Notes: generated from the letters alone by a model not told the origin. DNA of 64,000 nt from Salmonirosea aquatica (GCF_009296315.1 NZ_WHLY01000002.1:1798001-1862000), one strand, 5' to 3'; counted from the stretch's first letter, positions 8,103 to 17,144 are shown. Numbers and translations: made by a program.

Positions 8103-9512
8103 ATGAAGACACCCAACATCTTACTGGCAGCCAGCATCGCCCTCGGCGTGGTAGCCTGTAGCAACATCTTCCAGGGTGAGGACACACTCCTCCCCTACCA
8201 CTCGGAAGACCCTTTGAAGGCCGGGGAAATCTCGCTGCCTGTGAAGGTCGACCCAACGTTCGGTTGGGCTCCACAACCGGGTTCCGTCAATCTGGGGGGG
8301 CTGAAAAGCAAGACGGGCGGGGAGCCCGTGTTCGTAGTGCTTGGTGAGGGAGTAGCGGCTGGTTACCGCGACGGGGGGTTGTTCCGGGAGGGGCAGCTTA
8401 CCGCTTACCCTAACCTGGTAGCCCGGCAGATGGGGCTTACTAATTTTACTCAGCCGCTGTTCGAGCGGGCGAATGGCAACGGGACGGGGCGTTTGGTCAT
8501 TGATGAAGGCAGTGAGAACCTACGCTGGAAGGAAGTGACGAACAACCTGGCCTATAAGGAAAAAGGCTCCTCTATTGAATTTGAACCCTACACGGGCAAA
8601 TCGATCAATAACTTTTCGGCTCCTGGATTTCATCCTGGTTTTTTTGCTGCCAATCCTAGTGAACTGCTACTAAATGAGATTACTTACTTCAGGAATAATC
8701 CGTTGCCTATTGAAAAAAATAATATCAATTATCTATGGGATAAATATGCTATGCCAACCGCGTTAGCTAGTCGCTTCATTCCAGCTAATACGGGTACGGG
8801 CTGGGATCGAATCAATATGCTGAAACCTGATTTAGGGATAATCGATGCAGGCCTGGACATCAATATTCTAACTCATATCCAGGGAGCAGGAAAGGGATTA
8901 ACTATAAGCCAACGCTCACCGGACTGGGAATTACAGATTTTGAACAATATAGAAAAGACAGGAATGAAATATGTGTATATGACAATTCCTGACATTCTGG
9001 ATTTTCCGTATTTCAAGCTCTATACGTATGAAAGTATGGTAAAAAAGACGGGCAAAGTTCCGCAAATTATTCCAAATGGCACTACCGAAATTCGAAGCGT
9101 CGAACCAGGTGATATATTGCTACCTACGGCCAATGTGGTGAATTTGTATAATAGCACATTTCAGGGGCCGCTTACAGACGCTGACGTAGTCAGGGCACAA
9201 GAAGCGGGTCGTCCCGAATATTATAATGACTGGTTCATCAAAAAATTCGCAAAAGACTATGGGTATCCAATAGTTGATTTTTATTCGGTTTACAAAAAGA
9301 TAATGGCTGGGCAGTATGTCTCGGAGGACGGCTTCAGAATAGACCCCTCTTTCCCGAATGGAAACTTCTTTTCTGCTGATGGAATCTACCCATCGGCCAT
9401 CGGGCAGGCCGTGCTGGCTAATGAAGTCATCAAGGTCTTCAATACTTCCTACGGGATGCAGATTCCGTTGATTCATATTGGTAACTATGCTGCTGAGTTG
9501 GGCAAGAATTAA
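8103..9512 (+). CDS. Lipoprotein of SGNH/GDSL-hydrolase type with degenerate catalytic motifs
   Basis: A signal peptide with lipobox GVVAC (Cys19) sends this 469-residue protein to an envelope membrane. The fold assignment rests on a block-I-like VVLGEGVAAGYRDGG near residue 77 and a C-terminal block-V-like SADGIYPSAIGQAVLANEV near 420, both in the positions seen in Bacteroidota SGNH lipoproteins. The usual GDS nucleophile motif reads GEG and the usual DxxH reads DGIY, so the Ser and His are missing and hydrolase activity is doubtful. The first 540 bases are GC-rich and the rest is clearly AT-richer. Elements A and B lie just upstream. A binding or scaffolding role is possible; none is shown. 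Confidence 0.7.
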   Translation: MKTPNILLAASIALGVVACSNIFQGEDTLLPYHSEDPLKAGEISLPVKVDPTFGWAPQPGSVNLGGLKSKTGGEPVFVVLGEGVAAGYRDGGLFREGQLTAYPNLVARQMGLTNFTQPLFERANGNGTGRLVIDEGSENLRWKEVTNNLAYKEKGSSIEFEPYTGKSINNFSAPGFHPGFFAANPSELLLNEITYFRNNPLPIEKNNINYLWDKYAMPTALASRFIPANTGTGWDRINMLKPDLGIIDAGLDINILTHIQGAGKGLTISQRSPDWELQILNNIEKTGMKYVYMTIPDILDFPYFKLYTYESMVKKTGKVPQIIPNGTTEIRSVEPGDILLPTANVVNLYNSTFQGPLTDADVVRAQEAGRPEYYNDWFIKKFAKDYGYPIVDFYSVYKKIMAGQYVSEDGFRIDPSFPNGNFFSADGIYPSAIGQAVLANEVIKVFNTSYGMQIPLIHIGNYAAELGKN

Positions 9513-9635
9513 ACCACTTCCGAACTTCACTCTAACCCGGTCAGCTTATGAAACCAATTTCCATTTTTTCCTTCCCACGGGAAAACAAAGGGTTCCTTTT
9601 ATGCTGGTGAGGTGAGTTTGCGTTTTATATGAGAA

Positions 9636-9676
9636 GGTCAGGCGCTCGCTCCCCAACGCGTGCCTGACCCTTTTTT
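9636..9676 (+). terminator. Rho-independent terminator after the SGNH-like gene
   Basis: GGTCAGGC at 9636-9643 pairs with GCCTGACC at 9662-9669, followed by a run of six T at 9671-9676. The 18-base loop may hold a second small stem. Confidence 0.8.
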
Positions 9677-9701
9677 GTTTGAAATGCGGTCTTTTTTCAA
9701 T

Positions 9702-9736
9702 AACCCCCTCCAACCTTTTCAGCCGGGGTAGGTTCT
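9702..9736 (+). promoter_or_regulatory. Leader element A, copy 2, in front of the Crp-like gene
   Basis: Second copy of the element at 7943-7977, with the same CCAACCTTTT and TAGGTTC blocks. Here the GGTTC block ends about 33 bases before the ATG at 9769, a fitting distance for a promoter -10 region. Confidence 0.5.
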
Positions 9737-9768
9737 GCGTTACACAGCCCATCCACAACCACATCTTC

Positions 9769-10365
9769 ATGGAATTACTTCCCACCCTCGTTAAAATCAC
9801 CCATCTGCCGGAAAAAGAACTCATGCCCGTACTGAATCTCTTCGAGTCCATCGACGTGCCGGCCAAAACAGTGCTGCTGGTTCCGGGTAAGGTCTGCTCG
9901 CAGGTGTGGTTCGTAGGGAGTGGATCCCTTCGCGCCTACTACCAATTGGAAGAGCGAAAACGTACCAATCCGGGAATGAGCGAGGAGAAAATCACGCGCG
10001 AGGTAACGAACTGGCTCATCCCGACGGGCGGGCTGCACACCGCGATGCGGAGTTTTTCGCAGCAGGTACCGACCTTCTACTATGTCGAGACGCTGGAAGC
10101 GAGCCGATTGTTTACGTTGTCCTATCCGAACTATCGGCTCGCCCTGCGTTTACATCCTGAGGTAGTGTGGAAAATATTCGAATATGTCATCGTCATGGCC
10201 GATCTGCGGCTACATATCAGCAACCTCCGCTATCCCGAAGATCGTTTACGTGTGTTTGAGCTGACCTATCCTGGGACGATAAGCCAACTCCCTGTCCATA
10301 TTCAGGCCTCGTATCTCAACATCGATCCGAATACGTTGAGCAGACTGCGGGCGAAGCGACAGTAG
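9769..10365 (+). CDS. Crp/Fnr-family transcriptional regulator
   Basis: A 198-residue cytoplasmic regulator with an N-terminal cyclic-nucleotide-binding-like beta-roll (residues about 15-130, with VPAKTVLLVPGKVCSQVWFV) and a C-terminal helix-turn-helix ending in VHIQASYLNIDPNTLSRLR. This ending is the Bacteroidota form of the Crp recognition helix. The frame is open back to 9679, but the ATG at 9769 starts the family alignment and follows leader element A; the upstream residues are not family-like. The phosphate-binding residues of true cAMP receptors are not evident, so the ligand is unknown. Identically spaced palindromic promoters lie on both sides (8010 and 10374), so it may control them. 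Confidence 0.85.
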   Translation: MELLPTLVKITHLPEKELMPVLNLFESIDVPAKTVLLVPGKVCSQVWFVGSGSLRAYYQLEERKRTNPGMSEEKITREVTNWLIPTGGLHTAMRSFSQQVPTFYYVETLEASRLFTLSYPNYRLALRLHPEVVWKIFEYVIVMADLRLHISNLRYPEDRLRVFELTYPGTISQLPVHIQASYLNIDPNTLSRLRAKRQ

Positions 10366-10373
10366 CGTTATTT

Positions 10374-10418
10374 TCATACTCGGGTATAACTGTGACAGCT
10401 AGGCATTATTTAAATTTG
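10374..10418 (+). promoter_or_regulatory. Element B, copy 2: near-palindrome plus TAAATTTG
   Basis: TCATACTCGGGTATAA at 10374-10389 differs at two positions from the perfect palindrome at 8010. TAAATTTG at 10411-10418 is followed by TCAC, as in copy 1, at the same spacing. It lies 9 bases after the Crp-like stop codon and about 117 bases before the small lipoprotein gene. Confidence 0.62.
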
Positions 10419-10534
10419 TCACGGATGGAATGTCCGGTTTGCTTCTTGGCAAAGTGTATCACTTGAAGTTGGGATGTAGTGAATGTAATCCGTATAAAAT
10501 AAGCGAGCGAAACAAACAATAACAATTTAAACAT

Positions 10535-10972
10535 ATGACGATGCATATCTGGAAAATTGTAGTGCTATTCCTTATTTTTATTGGCTGCGCGGTGATGGGT
10601 TGTTCACAGGAAACCCTTAAAACCAGTCCTGAAAACCTGCTCGGTCGATGGCAAATGGTCAAAGCAATTCAAAGCGGCAATGAAGTCGATAAGCCTAACC
10701 CTTATTTAAGACGCTATGAAGTTGAAATAGAGTTTCTGCCGGACGGTAAACTCACTGGTACGTCTTCCGCAAATCCCATGGTCGGCCAATATGAAACTCA
10801 ATCCAGTAACTTTATTTCTATCCATTGCGGCTATGAGTCGAAAGTTGGCGAAAACGCATGGGGGGATTTGTTTGCCGATACAATAGAAAATGTGGATACC
10901 TATAAAATAAAAAATAATATGCTTTTCCTCAGTCACATGGACAATCAACTCATTTTCCAAAAAATAAAATAA
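10535..10972 (+). CDS. Small lipoprotein with META/lipocalin-like domain
   Basis: A 145-residue protein with a signal peptide and lipobox VMGC (Cys near residue 23). The mature part reads ENLLGRWQMV, then FLPDGKLTGTSSANP, then a late NNMLFLSH strand, the pattern of small beta-barrel META/HslJ-like or lipocalin-like lipoproteins. These are often stress-related, but no function can be assigned. A second possible start is the ATG two codons in. Its promoter is probably element B copy 2, so it likely shares control with the SGNH-like lipoprotein. Confidence 0.65.
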   Translation: MTMHIWKIVVLFLIFIGCAVMGCSQETLKTSPENLLGRWQMVKAIQSGNEVDKPNPYLRRYEVEIEFLPDGKLTGTSSANPMVGQYETQSSNFISIHCGYESKVGENAWGDLFADTIENVDTYKIKNNMLFLSHMDNQLIFQKIK

Positions 10973-11027
10973 AATGCCTTGATCTGTACTTGGTTAAGGT
11001 ACCTTTTCTTATGTAGCCATTCCTGGC

Positions 11028-11066
11028 CCGGAACAGGCTATCGTGCGTAGCGATAGCCTGTTCCGG
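11028..11066. repeat. Perfect 16-bp inverted repeat upstream of the sulfatase gene
   Basis: CCGGAACAGGCTATCG at 11028-11043 and its exact complement at 11051-11066, with a 7-base loop. No T-run follows at once. It lies 42 bases before the sulfatase ATG, so it could form a 5' UTR hairpin, act as a terminator for the gene upstream, or be a dispersed repeat. Confidence 0.85.
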
Positions 11067-11108
11067 TATAAAAGAGTAGCGGTTTGCTTTTTTACAGAAA
11101 GCGATTTT

Positions 11109-12485
11109 ATGAGAATTTTCCTCGGCTTTCTGCTAATGGTATTTTTTGGGGTAGGTACCTTGGCCCAAACCCTGCCGCCCGCAAGGCCCAACATTATCTA
11201 CATCATGGCCGACGACCTGGGGTACTTCGACCTGGGTTGCTACGGCAATCCCTATAATGAAACACCGCACCTGGATTCGCTGGCGCGGCACGGGCTGCGC
11301 TTCACGCAGGCCTACTCGGCCAGTCCGGTCTGCTCGCCCTCGCGGGCGGCGATTCTGACGGGTCGCCACCCGGCGCGTTATGGCCTTACTAACTTCATTG
11401 CGGGCAACCGCACCGATCCCGCCTCGCCCGTAAATCCCGCGCCCTGGAATCCCTTTCTACCCTCCTCGGCGACCACGCTGGCCGAATGGATCAAGCCGCT
11501 GGGTTACACCACGGGTATGGTGGGTAAGTGGCATCTGGGCGGTGCCGACAGCCTGGCACCCTGGAATCAGGGATTCGATTTCAGCCGGATGATCGGGAAA
11601 AATGGGCTCGACTACTACAACTACTCCATTTTTGAGGATAGCTATACGAAAGAATTCAAAGACGACGGCACCAAGTACCTCACCGACAAACTCTCGGATT
11701 ATGCGGTGGAGTTTGTGGAAATGAACGCTAAAAAGTCATTTTTCCTCTATCTCACCTACTCAACGCCGCATGTAATGCTGGTACCCCGAGGCGATAAACT
11801 GCGGAAGTACTTCATGAAGTACAATCAGTTTGAGGGCAAGTACAACCCCAACTACGCCGCCATGATCGAAAGCATGGACGAGGGCGTGGGCCGGTTGATG
11901 GAGACGCTGCAAAAGAACGGGCTGCTGGAAAATACGCTGGTCATATTCACCTCCGACAACGGAGGGGTAGGTCTGGACGAACTCGGCCCCATCCCGACCA
12001 ACATGGAGCCGCTGCGCAAGTGGAAGGGCCACATTTACGAAGGGGGTATCCGCATCCCGGCCATTGCGTTCTGGAAAGAGAAAATCGCGCCCGGTCAAAC
12101 CAGCGATCAGTACTTCAGCAATGTGGACTACTTCGCCACGTTCAGCGAGCTACTCAGGTACCCGATGCCGAACATCGAAATGGATAGCCGGAGCATTCTG
12201 GCCAACCTTCTCGATCCCAAAACAACGCGGCCCGATCAGCCCGCCTACTGGCACTACCCGCATTTCAGCAACCAGATGGGCCGCCCCGCCGGGGCCATGC
12301 GGCTGGGCGACTACAAGCTCACCGAAAGCTACGAGACCGGAGAAATGGAACTCTACAACCTGCGGGAGGACCTCAGCGAAAGCAAGAACTTGGCGGCTTC
12401 GATGCCGGAAAAAAAGCAGGAAATGGCCGCTCAGTGGAAAGCCTGGCAGCAGCAGGTGAAGGCCAATATGCCAGTGCGGAAGTAA
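11109..12485 (+). CDS. Sulfatase (arylsulfatase A-like, S1 family), secreted
   Basis: Removes sulfate esters, probably from sulfated glycans, outside the cytoplasm. The ATG at 11109 gives a clean signal peptide (MRIFLGFLLMVFFGVGTLAQ); the longer frame from 11043 would begin inside a hairpin and is unlikely. Metal-binding ADDLGYFD is at residues 34-41. The sulfatase signature CSPSRAAILTGR has Cys75, the residue oxidised to formylglycine. GKWHLGG follows near 140 and TSDNGG near 280. The 458-residue length is normal. No sulfatase-maturing enzyme and no SusC/SusD pair are in the window, so the substrate is unknown. Confidence 0.93.
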   Translation: MRIFLGFLLMVFFGVGTLAQTLPPARPNIIYIMADDLGYFDLGCYGNPYNETPHLDSLARHGLRFTQAYSASPVCSPSRAAILTGRHPARYGLTNFIAGNRTDPASPVNPAPWNPFLPSSATTLAEWIKPLGYTTGMVGKWHLGGADSLAPWNQGFDFSRMIGKNGLDYYNYSIFEDSYTKEFKDDGTKYLTDKLSDYAVEFVEMNAKKSFFLYLTYSTPHVMLVPRGDKLRKYFMKYNQFEGKYNPNYAAMIESMDEGVGRLMETLQKNGLLENTLVIFTSDNGGVGLDELGPIPTNMEPLRKWKGHIYEGGIRIPAIAFWKEKIAPGQTSDQYFSNVDYFATFSELLRYPMPNIEMDSRSILANLLDPKTTRPDQPAYWHYPHFSNQMGRPAGAMRLGDYKLTESYETGEMELYNLREDLSESKNLAASMPEKKQEMAAQWKAWQQQVKANMPVRK

Positions 12486-12771
12486 GGGGTACCCTAAAAT
12501 TTCTATCGGATTCTATGTATATTTCTGCTAGCGAGGCCTGTAATGCTTCAAATTGCGCCATTGAGTCCTATGCTCAGGATTTCCGGAATGAAGTCAATTG
12601 CCTCCCTCAAATTGACCTTACGCTTGTCGTTTAGGATTTGTTTTATAATTTGCCACAGCGCCAGCTAACTGGCAGGCATCGGACGGCTCGTTAAGATTGC
12701 CTATTAAAAAAATAAACAAGCACTTATTTTATCTTGTAGTATATGATCCAGTGCTTGCCACATTTTAACTG
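12486..12771. other. Spacer between sulfatase and glycan operon; possible insertion-sequence trace
   Basis: No intact gene is seen. On the minus strand about 12534-12640 reads KRKVNLREAIDFIPEIL and then a stop, faintly like the N-terminus of an IS5-type transposase; this is weak. An 8-bp inverted repeat (CAAGCACT at 12718, AGTGCTTG at 12751) lies just before the operon start. The composition falls to AT-rich across this spacer. Confidence 0.3.
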
Positions 12772-13524
12772 ATGAATGATCAAATAATATACATCCATAC
12801 CCCGGCTACCCATAATACGAGAGCCGCCAAAGCTTTTTTACCGATCCTGTTTGAGGAAATAAAATTACCACAATCCGTAGTAGATGTTGGCTGCGGCACA
12901 GGTACATGGCTTAGTGTTTTCAAGGAGATGGGTATAAAACGAGTTCTGGGTATCGACGGTAACAATGTGGATTTGGCACAACTACATATCGATCGAAACG
13001 AGTTCAAGGCTGTGAACCTGACCCAGCCAGTCAAGCTTAATGAAAGATTTGATTTGGCTGTGTGTCTGGAAGTAGCCGAACATTTGCCAGAAGCGTCAGC
13101 CGAGGTATTGGTCAGCACTTTATGCGACTTATCCGATCAGATTCTTTTTTCAGCTGCTTTGCCGGATCAGGGAGGGCAGAATCATCTCAACGAGCAATTT
13201 ATTGACTATTGGGTAAATAAATTCAATCAAAGGGGATACATATGTCGGGATTTATTCAGGGCTAAAATTTGGAATGATTCCCAGATAGACTGCTGGTATC
13301 GACAAAATATGTTTTTCTTCGAAAGAATACAAGAAAACCCCATAGTACAGGAGAAAATAAATGCTTATTATCATCCAGAAATATATGCTTTCAAACATTC
13401 ACAATATTCAAAAACCTTAGGTGCAAAACAAAAACTGATCAACGGAGAAATTTCAGTACTGAGCTCTTTAAAAATTCTAGTTAAATCTATATTTTTTAAT
13501 CTTAAAAAACTAGTAAACAATTAA
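12772..13524 (+). CDS. SAM-dependent class I methyltransferase (glycan locus)
   Basis: A 250-residue cytoplasmic methyltransferase. The SAM-binding motif VVDVGCGTGTWL is near residue 37, the acidic motif II GIDGNN near 60, and CLEVAEHL near 100. The substrate is probably a sugar or glycan precursor, judged only from the glycosyltransferases that follow. The C-terminal 60 residues are low-complexity and Lys-rich. The gene is AT-rich and starts the region poor in GGTACC sites. A 238-base AT-rich spacer with no recognisable gene separates it from the next gene, so it may be transcribed separately. Confidence 0.82.
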   Translation: MNDQIIYIHTPATHNTRAAKAFLPILFEEIKLPQSVVDVGCGTGTWLSVFKEMGIKRVLGIDGNNVDLAQLHIDRNEFKAVNLTQPVKLNERFDLAVCLEVAEHLPEASAEVLVSTLCDLSDQILFSAALPDQGGQNHLNEQFIDYWVNKFNQRGYICRDLFRAKIWNDSQIDCWYRQNMFFFERIQENPIVQEKINAYYHPEIYAFKHSQYSKTLGAKQKLINGEISVLSSLKILVKSIFFNLKKLVNN

Positions 13525-13762
13525 GGTTTCGTTGCCTAGCTCTTAAAGAATCGATTATTACCGTAATGCGGATTAGTAATATGCCAGATTAAATCCAGAA
13601 AGCTTAAAATTCAAACCAATCAAAGATTTACTAAATGGCATTTTAGATTTATTTAATCCCAATTATCGATCATTTAAAAGTTATACAACAAAGCCAATAA
13701 ATAATATAATTACCCCGCTGAACCATCGGTTGAATCTGCACCAGTAAGATGAGCTATGATTT

Positions 13763-14758
13763 ATGAAAATTAGCGTAATTATGCCGGTATACAATGGTGA
13801 ACTCTATCTTAGGGAGGCTATTGAGAGCATACTGGGACAGACTTATACTGATTTTGAATTTATCATCATTAATGATGGCTCAACGGATACCAGTGGAAGT
13901 ATAATAGATTCCTATAAAGACTCCCGGATTAAGCATATTAAAAATGAGAGAAACGCCGGCCTTGTCTCTGCGTTGAACGTAGGCATTGATCTGGCTCAGG
14001 GTGAGTATATAGCTCGAATGGATGCCGATGACATCAGTCTCCCGGAAAGATTTGCCAAACAGGTTGCTTTTATGAACCAGCATACTGAAGTAGGCGTCTG
14101 TGGTACTGCTTACCAATATATTGGAAATAGGAGCGGCACTATAACACTGCCAGAGAGTTTTGAAAAGTCTTTTACGTTTCTATCCAGCAATTCTTGCCTG
14201 GCTCACCCCACTGTTATGATCCGGCGGGCTGTCTTAGAACAGCATTCCATTCGTTACGAAAATGATTACCCTTACGCGGAGGACTATGCCTTTTGGATCA
14301 GGATCGGGCAGGTTGCCCATCTCACTTCTCTAAGTGAACCCCTACTGAGTTATCGATGGCACTCGGCCAATATCAGCCAGTCCACCAACAGACAGTCCCA
14401 AAGCCGGGCAAGGGCGCGCATACTATGGTATGAGTTGGCATTAAAATGTCCACTGAGTGATCTCCAAGCTAATTATTTGGAGAAAAAGAAACTTTCTTGG
14501 GAGGTATTTAAGGCCGGGAAAAAGCTTATAAAAAGCATACTAAGTGCTAAAATCACACTGCCTGTCGACTACGATTACTACGGCAAACTGGCCGTTACAG
14601 AGTGGGAACTGGAAATAATCGATCACTTTGGCCTTCGGGGCGTGATTGCTTGTCTTATAGATTTAGTATTTAGAAAAAAAGGTACTCCTACTGCCATAGG
14701 CCTAATCGCATACTATATTCATCGATTCGGCGTAAGTTTGGCATTGGGGATAAAATAA
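13763..14758 (+). CDS. Family 2 glycosyltransferase
   Basis: Transfers a sugar from a nucleotide donor to a growing glycan at the cytoplasmic face of the membrane. The GT-A start MKISVIMPVYNGELYLREAI, the NDGSTD motif near residue 37 and the metal-binding ARMDADD near 90 are all present. HPTVMIRR and EDYAFWIRIG follow in the expected acceptor region. The 331-residue length is normal. The next gene starts about 11 bases downstream, indicating an operon. Confidence 0.92.
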   Translation: MKISVIMPVYNGELYLREAIESILGQTYTDFEFIIINDGSTDTSGSIIDSYKDSRIKHIKNERNAGLVSALNVGIDLAQGEYIARMDADDISLPERFAKQVAFMNQHTEVGVCGTAYQYIGNRSGTITLPESFEKSFTFLSSNSCLAHPTVMIRRAVLEQHSIRYENDYPYAEDYAFWIRIGQVAHLTSLSEPLLSYRWHSANISQSTNRQSQSRARARILWYELALKCPLSDLQANYLEKKKLSWEVFKAGKKLIKSILSAKITLPVDYDYYGKLAVTEWELEIIDHFGLRGVIACLIDLVFRKKGTPTAIGLIAYYIHRFGVSLALGIK

Positions 14759-14769
14759 TATTGATATTC

Positions 14770-15956
14770 ATGCGTAAGCTGCAAGCCCTTGTCAACCATA
14801 TATTTCTGCTTCCCAAGTTGGCTTTTACTTGGTTTGGCATTAAGGCTATATCAGATCAAACCGGCTTGTTCTGCTTTTTTCCCTATTACCAGACCGGGGG
14901 TTCGGAACGCGTGCATGCCGATATTCTGCAAAGTGTGAGCGAAGCAATTCCTAGGGAACATCTAATTGTTTTTTTTACTAAGCCCTCAGATTCAAATACT
15001 TTCAAAAGTTTTTTTTACAGAGTTGCCCGGTGTTTCGAAATCGCAGGATTAGATCGCTCGAAATACCGCCAGATTTTTATCCGACTGATAAGTCGGGTTA
15101 TTAACAACTGTCCCAACCCAACCGTATTGGGTGCAAATGCCACTTATTTATACGAGATAATTCCCTATTTAAAAGCGTCAGTACGAGTGATTGACCTGAC
15201 ACATTCGTTTGTACCTGAATCCAATAACCCGATTGAGCTAGCTAGCCTACCCTACGTACACCGCCTGGCGAAGCGGGTGGTCATCAACCAGGCTGTCAAA
15301 CGGGATTACGAGCGCCTCTATACCAAGCACGGCCTAGCGCAAAAGGAATGGCTGGAGCGAATTGAAGTGATTCATAACCAGCTAAGCTGCCCGCCCTGGG
15401 ATCTTGCAAAAAAAAATTACGACATACCTCCTTTGAGAGTGCTGTTCGTAGGTCGGAATAGTCCTGAAAAGAGGATTTTGCTCCTAGGTCAAATTGCCCA
15501 CGAACTGCGTCATGAACCAGTGGAGTTTACCCTTGTCGGCCCCCAACTCGCTCAACGCGTTGATCCGGAGCATCGCGACTACTTTTCCTTCCAAGGAGAA
15601 ATTACCGATCCTGAAGTACTGATAAACCTATACAAAAAACATCATGTCGTTCTGATCACTTCACGACGGGAGGGCTTTCCATTGGTTCTGGCTGAGGGCA
15701 TGGCCCATGGAGCATTGCCAATGGCCACTAACGTGGGGGCATTGCTCAACATGTAACGCACCAGACGAACGGGTACCTTATTGAAAATCACACCGACGAA
15801 GCCAAAATCGTAAAAGAAGCAGCTGGCTATATAAGACAACTTCTTGCAAATCCTGGCAAGCTGTTGGCAATGGGAAAAGCGGCTCAGCAAGAGGCATACC
15901 ATAGCTTCAGCCCGGCGATTTTTGCCGAAAAATGGAATGAACTATTGAATACCTAG
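14770..15956 (+). pseudogene. Family 4 glycosyltransferase with single-base frameshift
   Basis: The frame from the ATG at 14770 encodes a GT4-like protein: glycine-rich YYQTGGSERVHADI near residue 40, LFVGRNSPEKR near 225, and the donor-site motif TSRREGFPLVLAEGMAHG near 300. It then runs into a stop at 15754-15756. The next expected residues, GGIAQHVTHQTNGYLIEN, continue in another frame and end naturally at TAG 15954-15956, 3 bases before the next gene. Adding one G to the five-G run at 15735-15739 restores the whole protein. The loss removes about 65 residues including part of the donor site. A sequencing or assembly error is also possible. Confidence 0.82.
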
Positions 15957-15959
15957 CCG

Positions 15960-17132
15960 ATGGAAAGTACTCCAGGAACCAAAGTCCTCATCATTCTTCC
16001 TCATACTGGTACCGGGGGCGATACGCAGGTTCTATATAACTTACTCTATGTGCTGAGCTCCGATTCCCTAAAATTCCATCTACTGGTCAGCCAGCGCGGG
16101 GCTATGCATGAGCATTTCCGGCAGTTCGGAGAAGTCTATACATTTCCAATAGACGACATGAAGTGGACCAGACGGTTTTTCCGCCGATTTCTGTTGCCTG
16201 TATTCGTCGGGCTGAAGAAACAGTACGGGCGCTACTTGCTCAGGAAGATCAACCCGGACTTGGTTTATATCAATACAGTCAATGAACATGAATTCAGTCA
16301 GATCGCAGTTCGATCGGACAAAAGACTTATTGTACACGTGCACGAAATGGGGTTTGTCGTAACTCAGCGGATGCGAACCCGTTGGATGGAAGCCCTTTTG
16401 TCAAAAGCCCATATAGTAGTTAGCCCGGCTCGGGCAGCAGCTGAGTTTTACCGCGATGTGTACGGAGTTCCCGAAGAAAAGATGAAGCTTATATACGAAA
16501 CTGTGAGTGAGAAGCGACTCAGCCAGCAACGTCTAAAGGGTGAGCAAGTTGAGCTGAGAACTGCCGCTGACATCCTGCTGATTGGGGCCGTTGGCTCGGT
16601 TATTTACAGAAAAGGCGTGGATACCTTTCTGCGGGCATGTAGTATTTTGAAAGACAAGCTGCCCAATCAGTCATTCGAGTTTTTGTGGTTAGGCGGGCCA
16701 TCCGAACTACAGGATAAGTCGATATATTACCGAGCTTTGCTCAAAAGCATCGAGCGCGAGGGACTGCAGTCGCACTTTCGTTTTCTGCCCCATTCCAGCG
16801 AAGTAGGTGATTTCTATGCTGATTTGGATATATTTGTTCTGCCTTCCCGAATGGAAGCCTTTCCGTTGGTGATTCTGGAAGCATGCCTGGCTGAAAAGCC
16901 CGTGGTAGCAATGGATGTCGCGGGCGTCCGTGAAGTAGTGGATGACGAAACCGGGTATCTGGTTCGGGATCAGACGCCTGAGGGCCTGGCACAGGGCATT
17001 GCTTATTTTATCCAAAATGCAGAACTTCGGCGGGTGGCGGGCCAAAATGGCCGGAAACGGGTTCTTGAAAAGTATGAGGCCACTGTGCAATCCTTCAAAT
17101 GGCGGCAATTGCTCATAGAAGCTACGTCGTAA
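15960..17132 (+). CDS. Family 4 glycosyltransferase
   Basis: A 390-residue GT-B enzyme acting on a nucleotide-sugar donor. The N-terminal acceptor domain holds ILPHTGTGGDTQVLYNLL. The C-terminal donor domain has GAVGSVIYRKGVDTFLRA near 215, FLWLGGP, and the EX7E motif in SRMEAFPLVILEACLAEKPVV near 300. VREVVDDETGYLV completes the GT4 pattern. It starts 3 bases after the restored stop of the preceding glycosyltransferase and is followed 12 bases later by the next gene, so it belongs to the same operon. Confidence 0.93.
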   Translation: MESTPGTKVLIILPHTGTGGDTQVLYNLLYVLSSDSLKFHLLVSQRGAMHEHFRQFGEVYTFPIDDMKWTRRFFRRFLLPVFVGLKKQYGRYLLRKINPDLVYINTVNEHEFSQIAVRSDKRLIVHVHEMGFVVTQRMRTRWMEALLSKAHIVVSPARAAAEFYRDVYGVPEEKMKLIYETVSEKRLSQQRLKGEQVELRTAADILLIGAVGSVIYRKGVDTFLRACSILKDKLPNQSFEFLWLGGPSELQDKSIYYRALLKSIEREGLQSHFRFLPHSSEVGDFYADLDIFVLPSRMEAFPLVILEACLAEKPVVAMDVAGVREVVDDETGYLVRDQTPEGLAQGIAYFIQNAELRRVAGQNGRKRVLEKYEATVQSFKWRQLLIEATS

Positions 17133-17144
17133 TAATTATTATCT

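Noticed and set aside
9679-9768. N-terminal extension of the Crp-like protein
   Set aside because: These codons cover leader element A, whose similar copy at 7943 is not coding; the ATG at 9769 starts the conserved protein.
11043-11108. Upstream extension of the sulfatase start
   Set aside because: It would start inside a perfect inverted repeat, and the signal peptide begins at the ATG at 11109.
12434-12634. 66-codon frame overlapping the sulfatase end
   Set aside because: Overlaps the sulfatase out of frame and has no recognisable motif.
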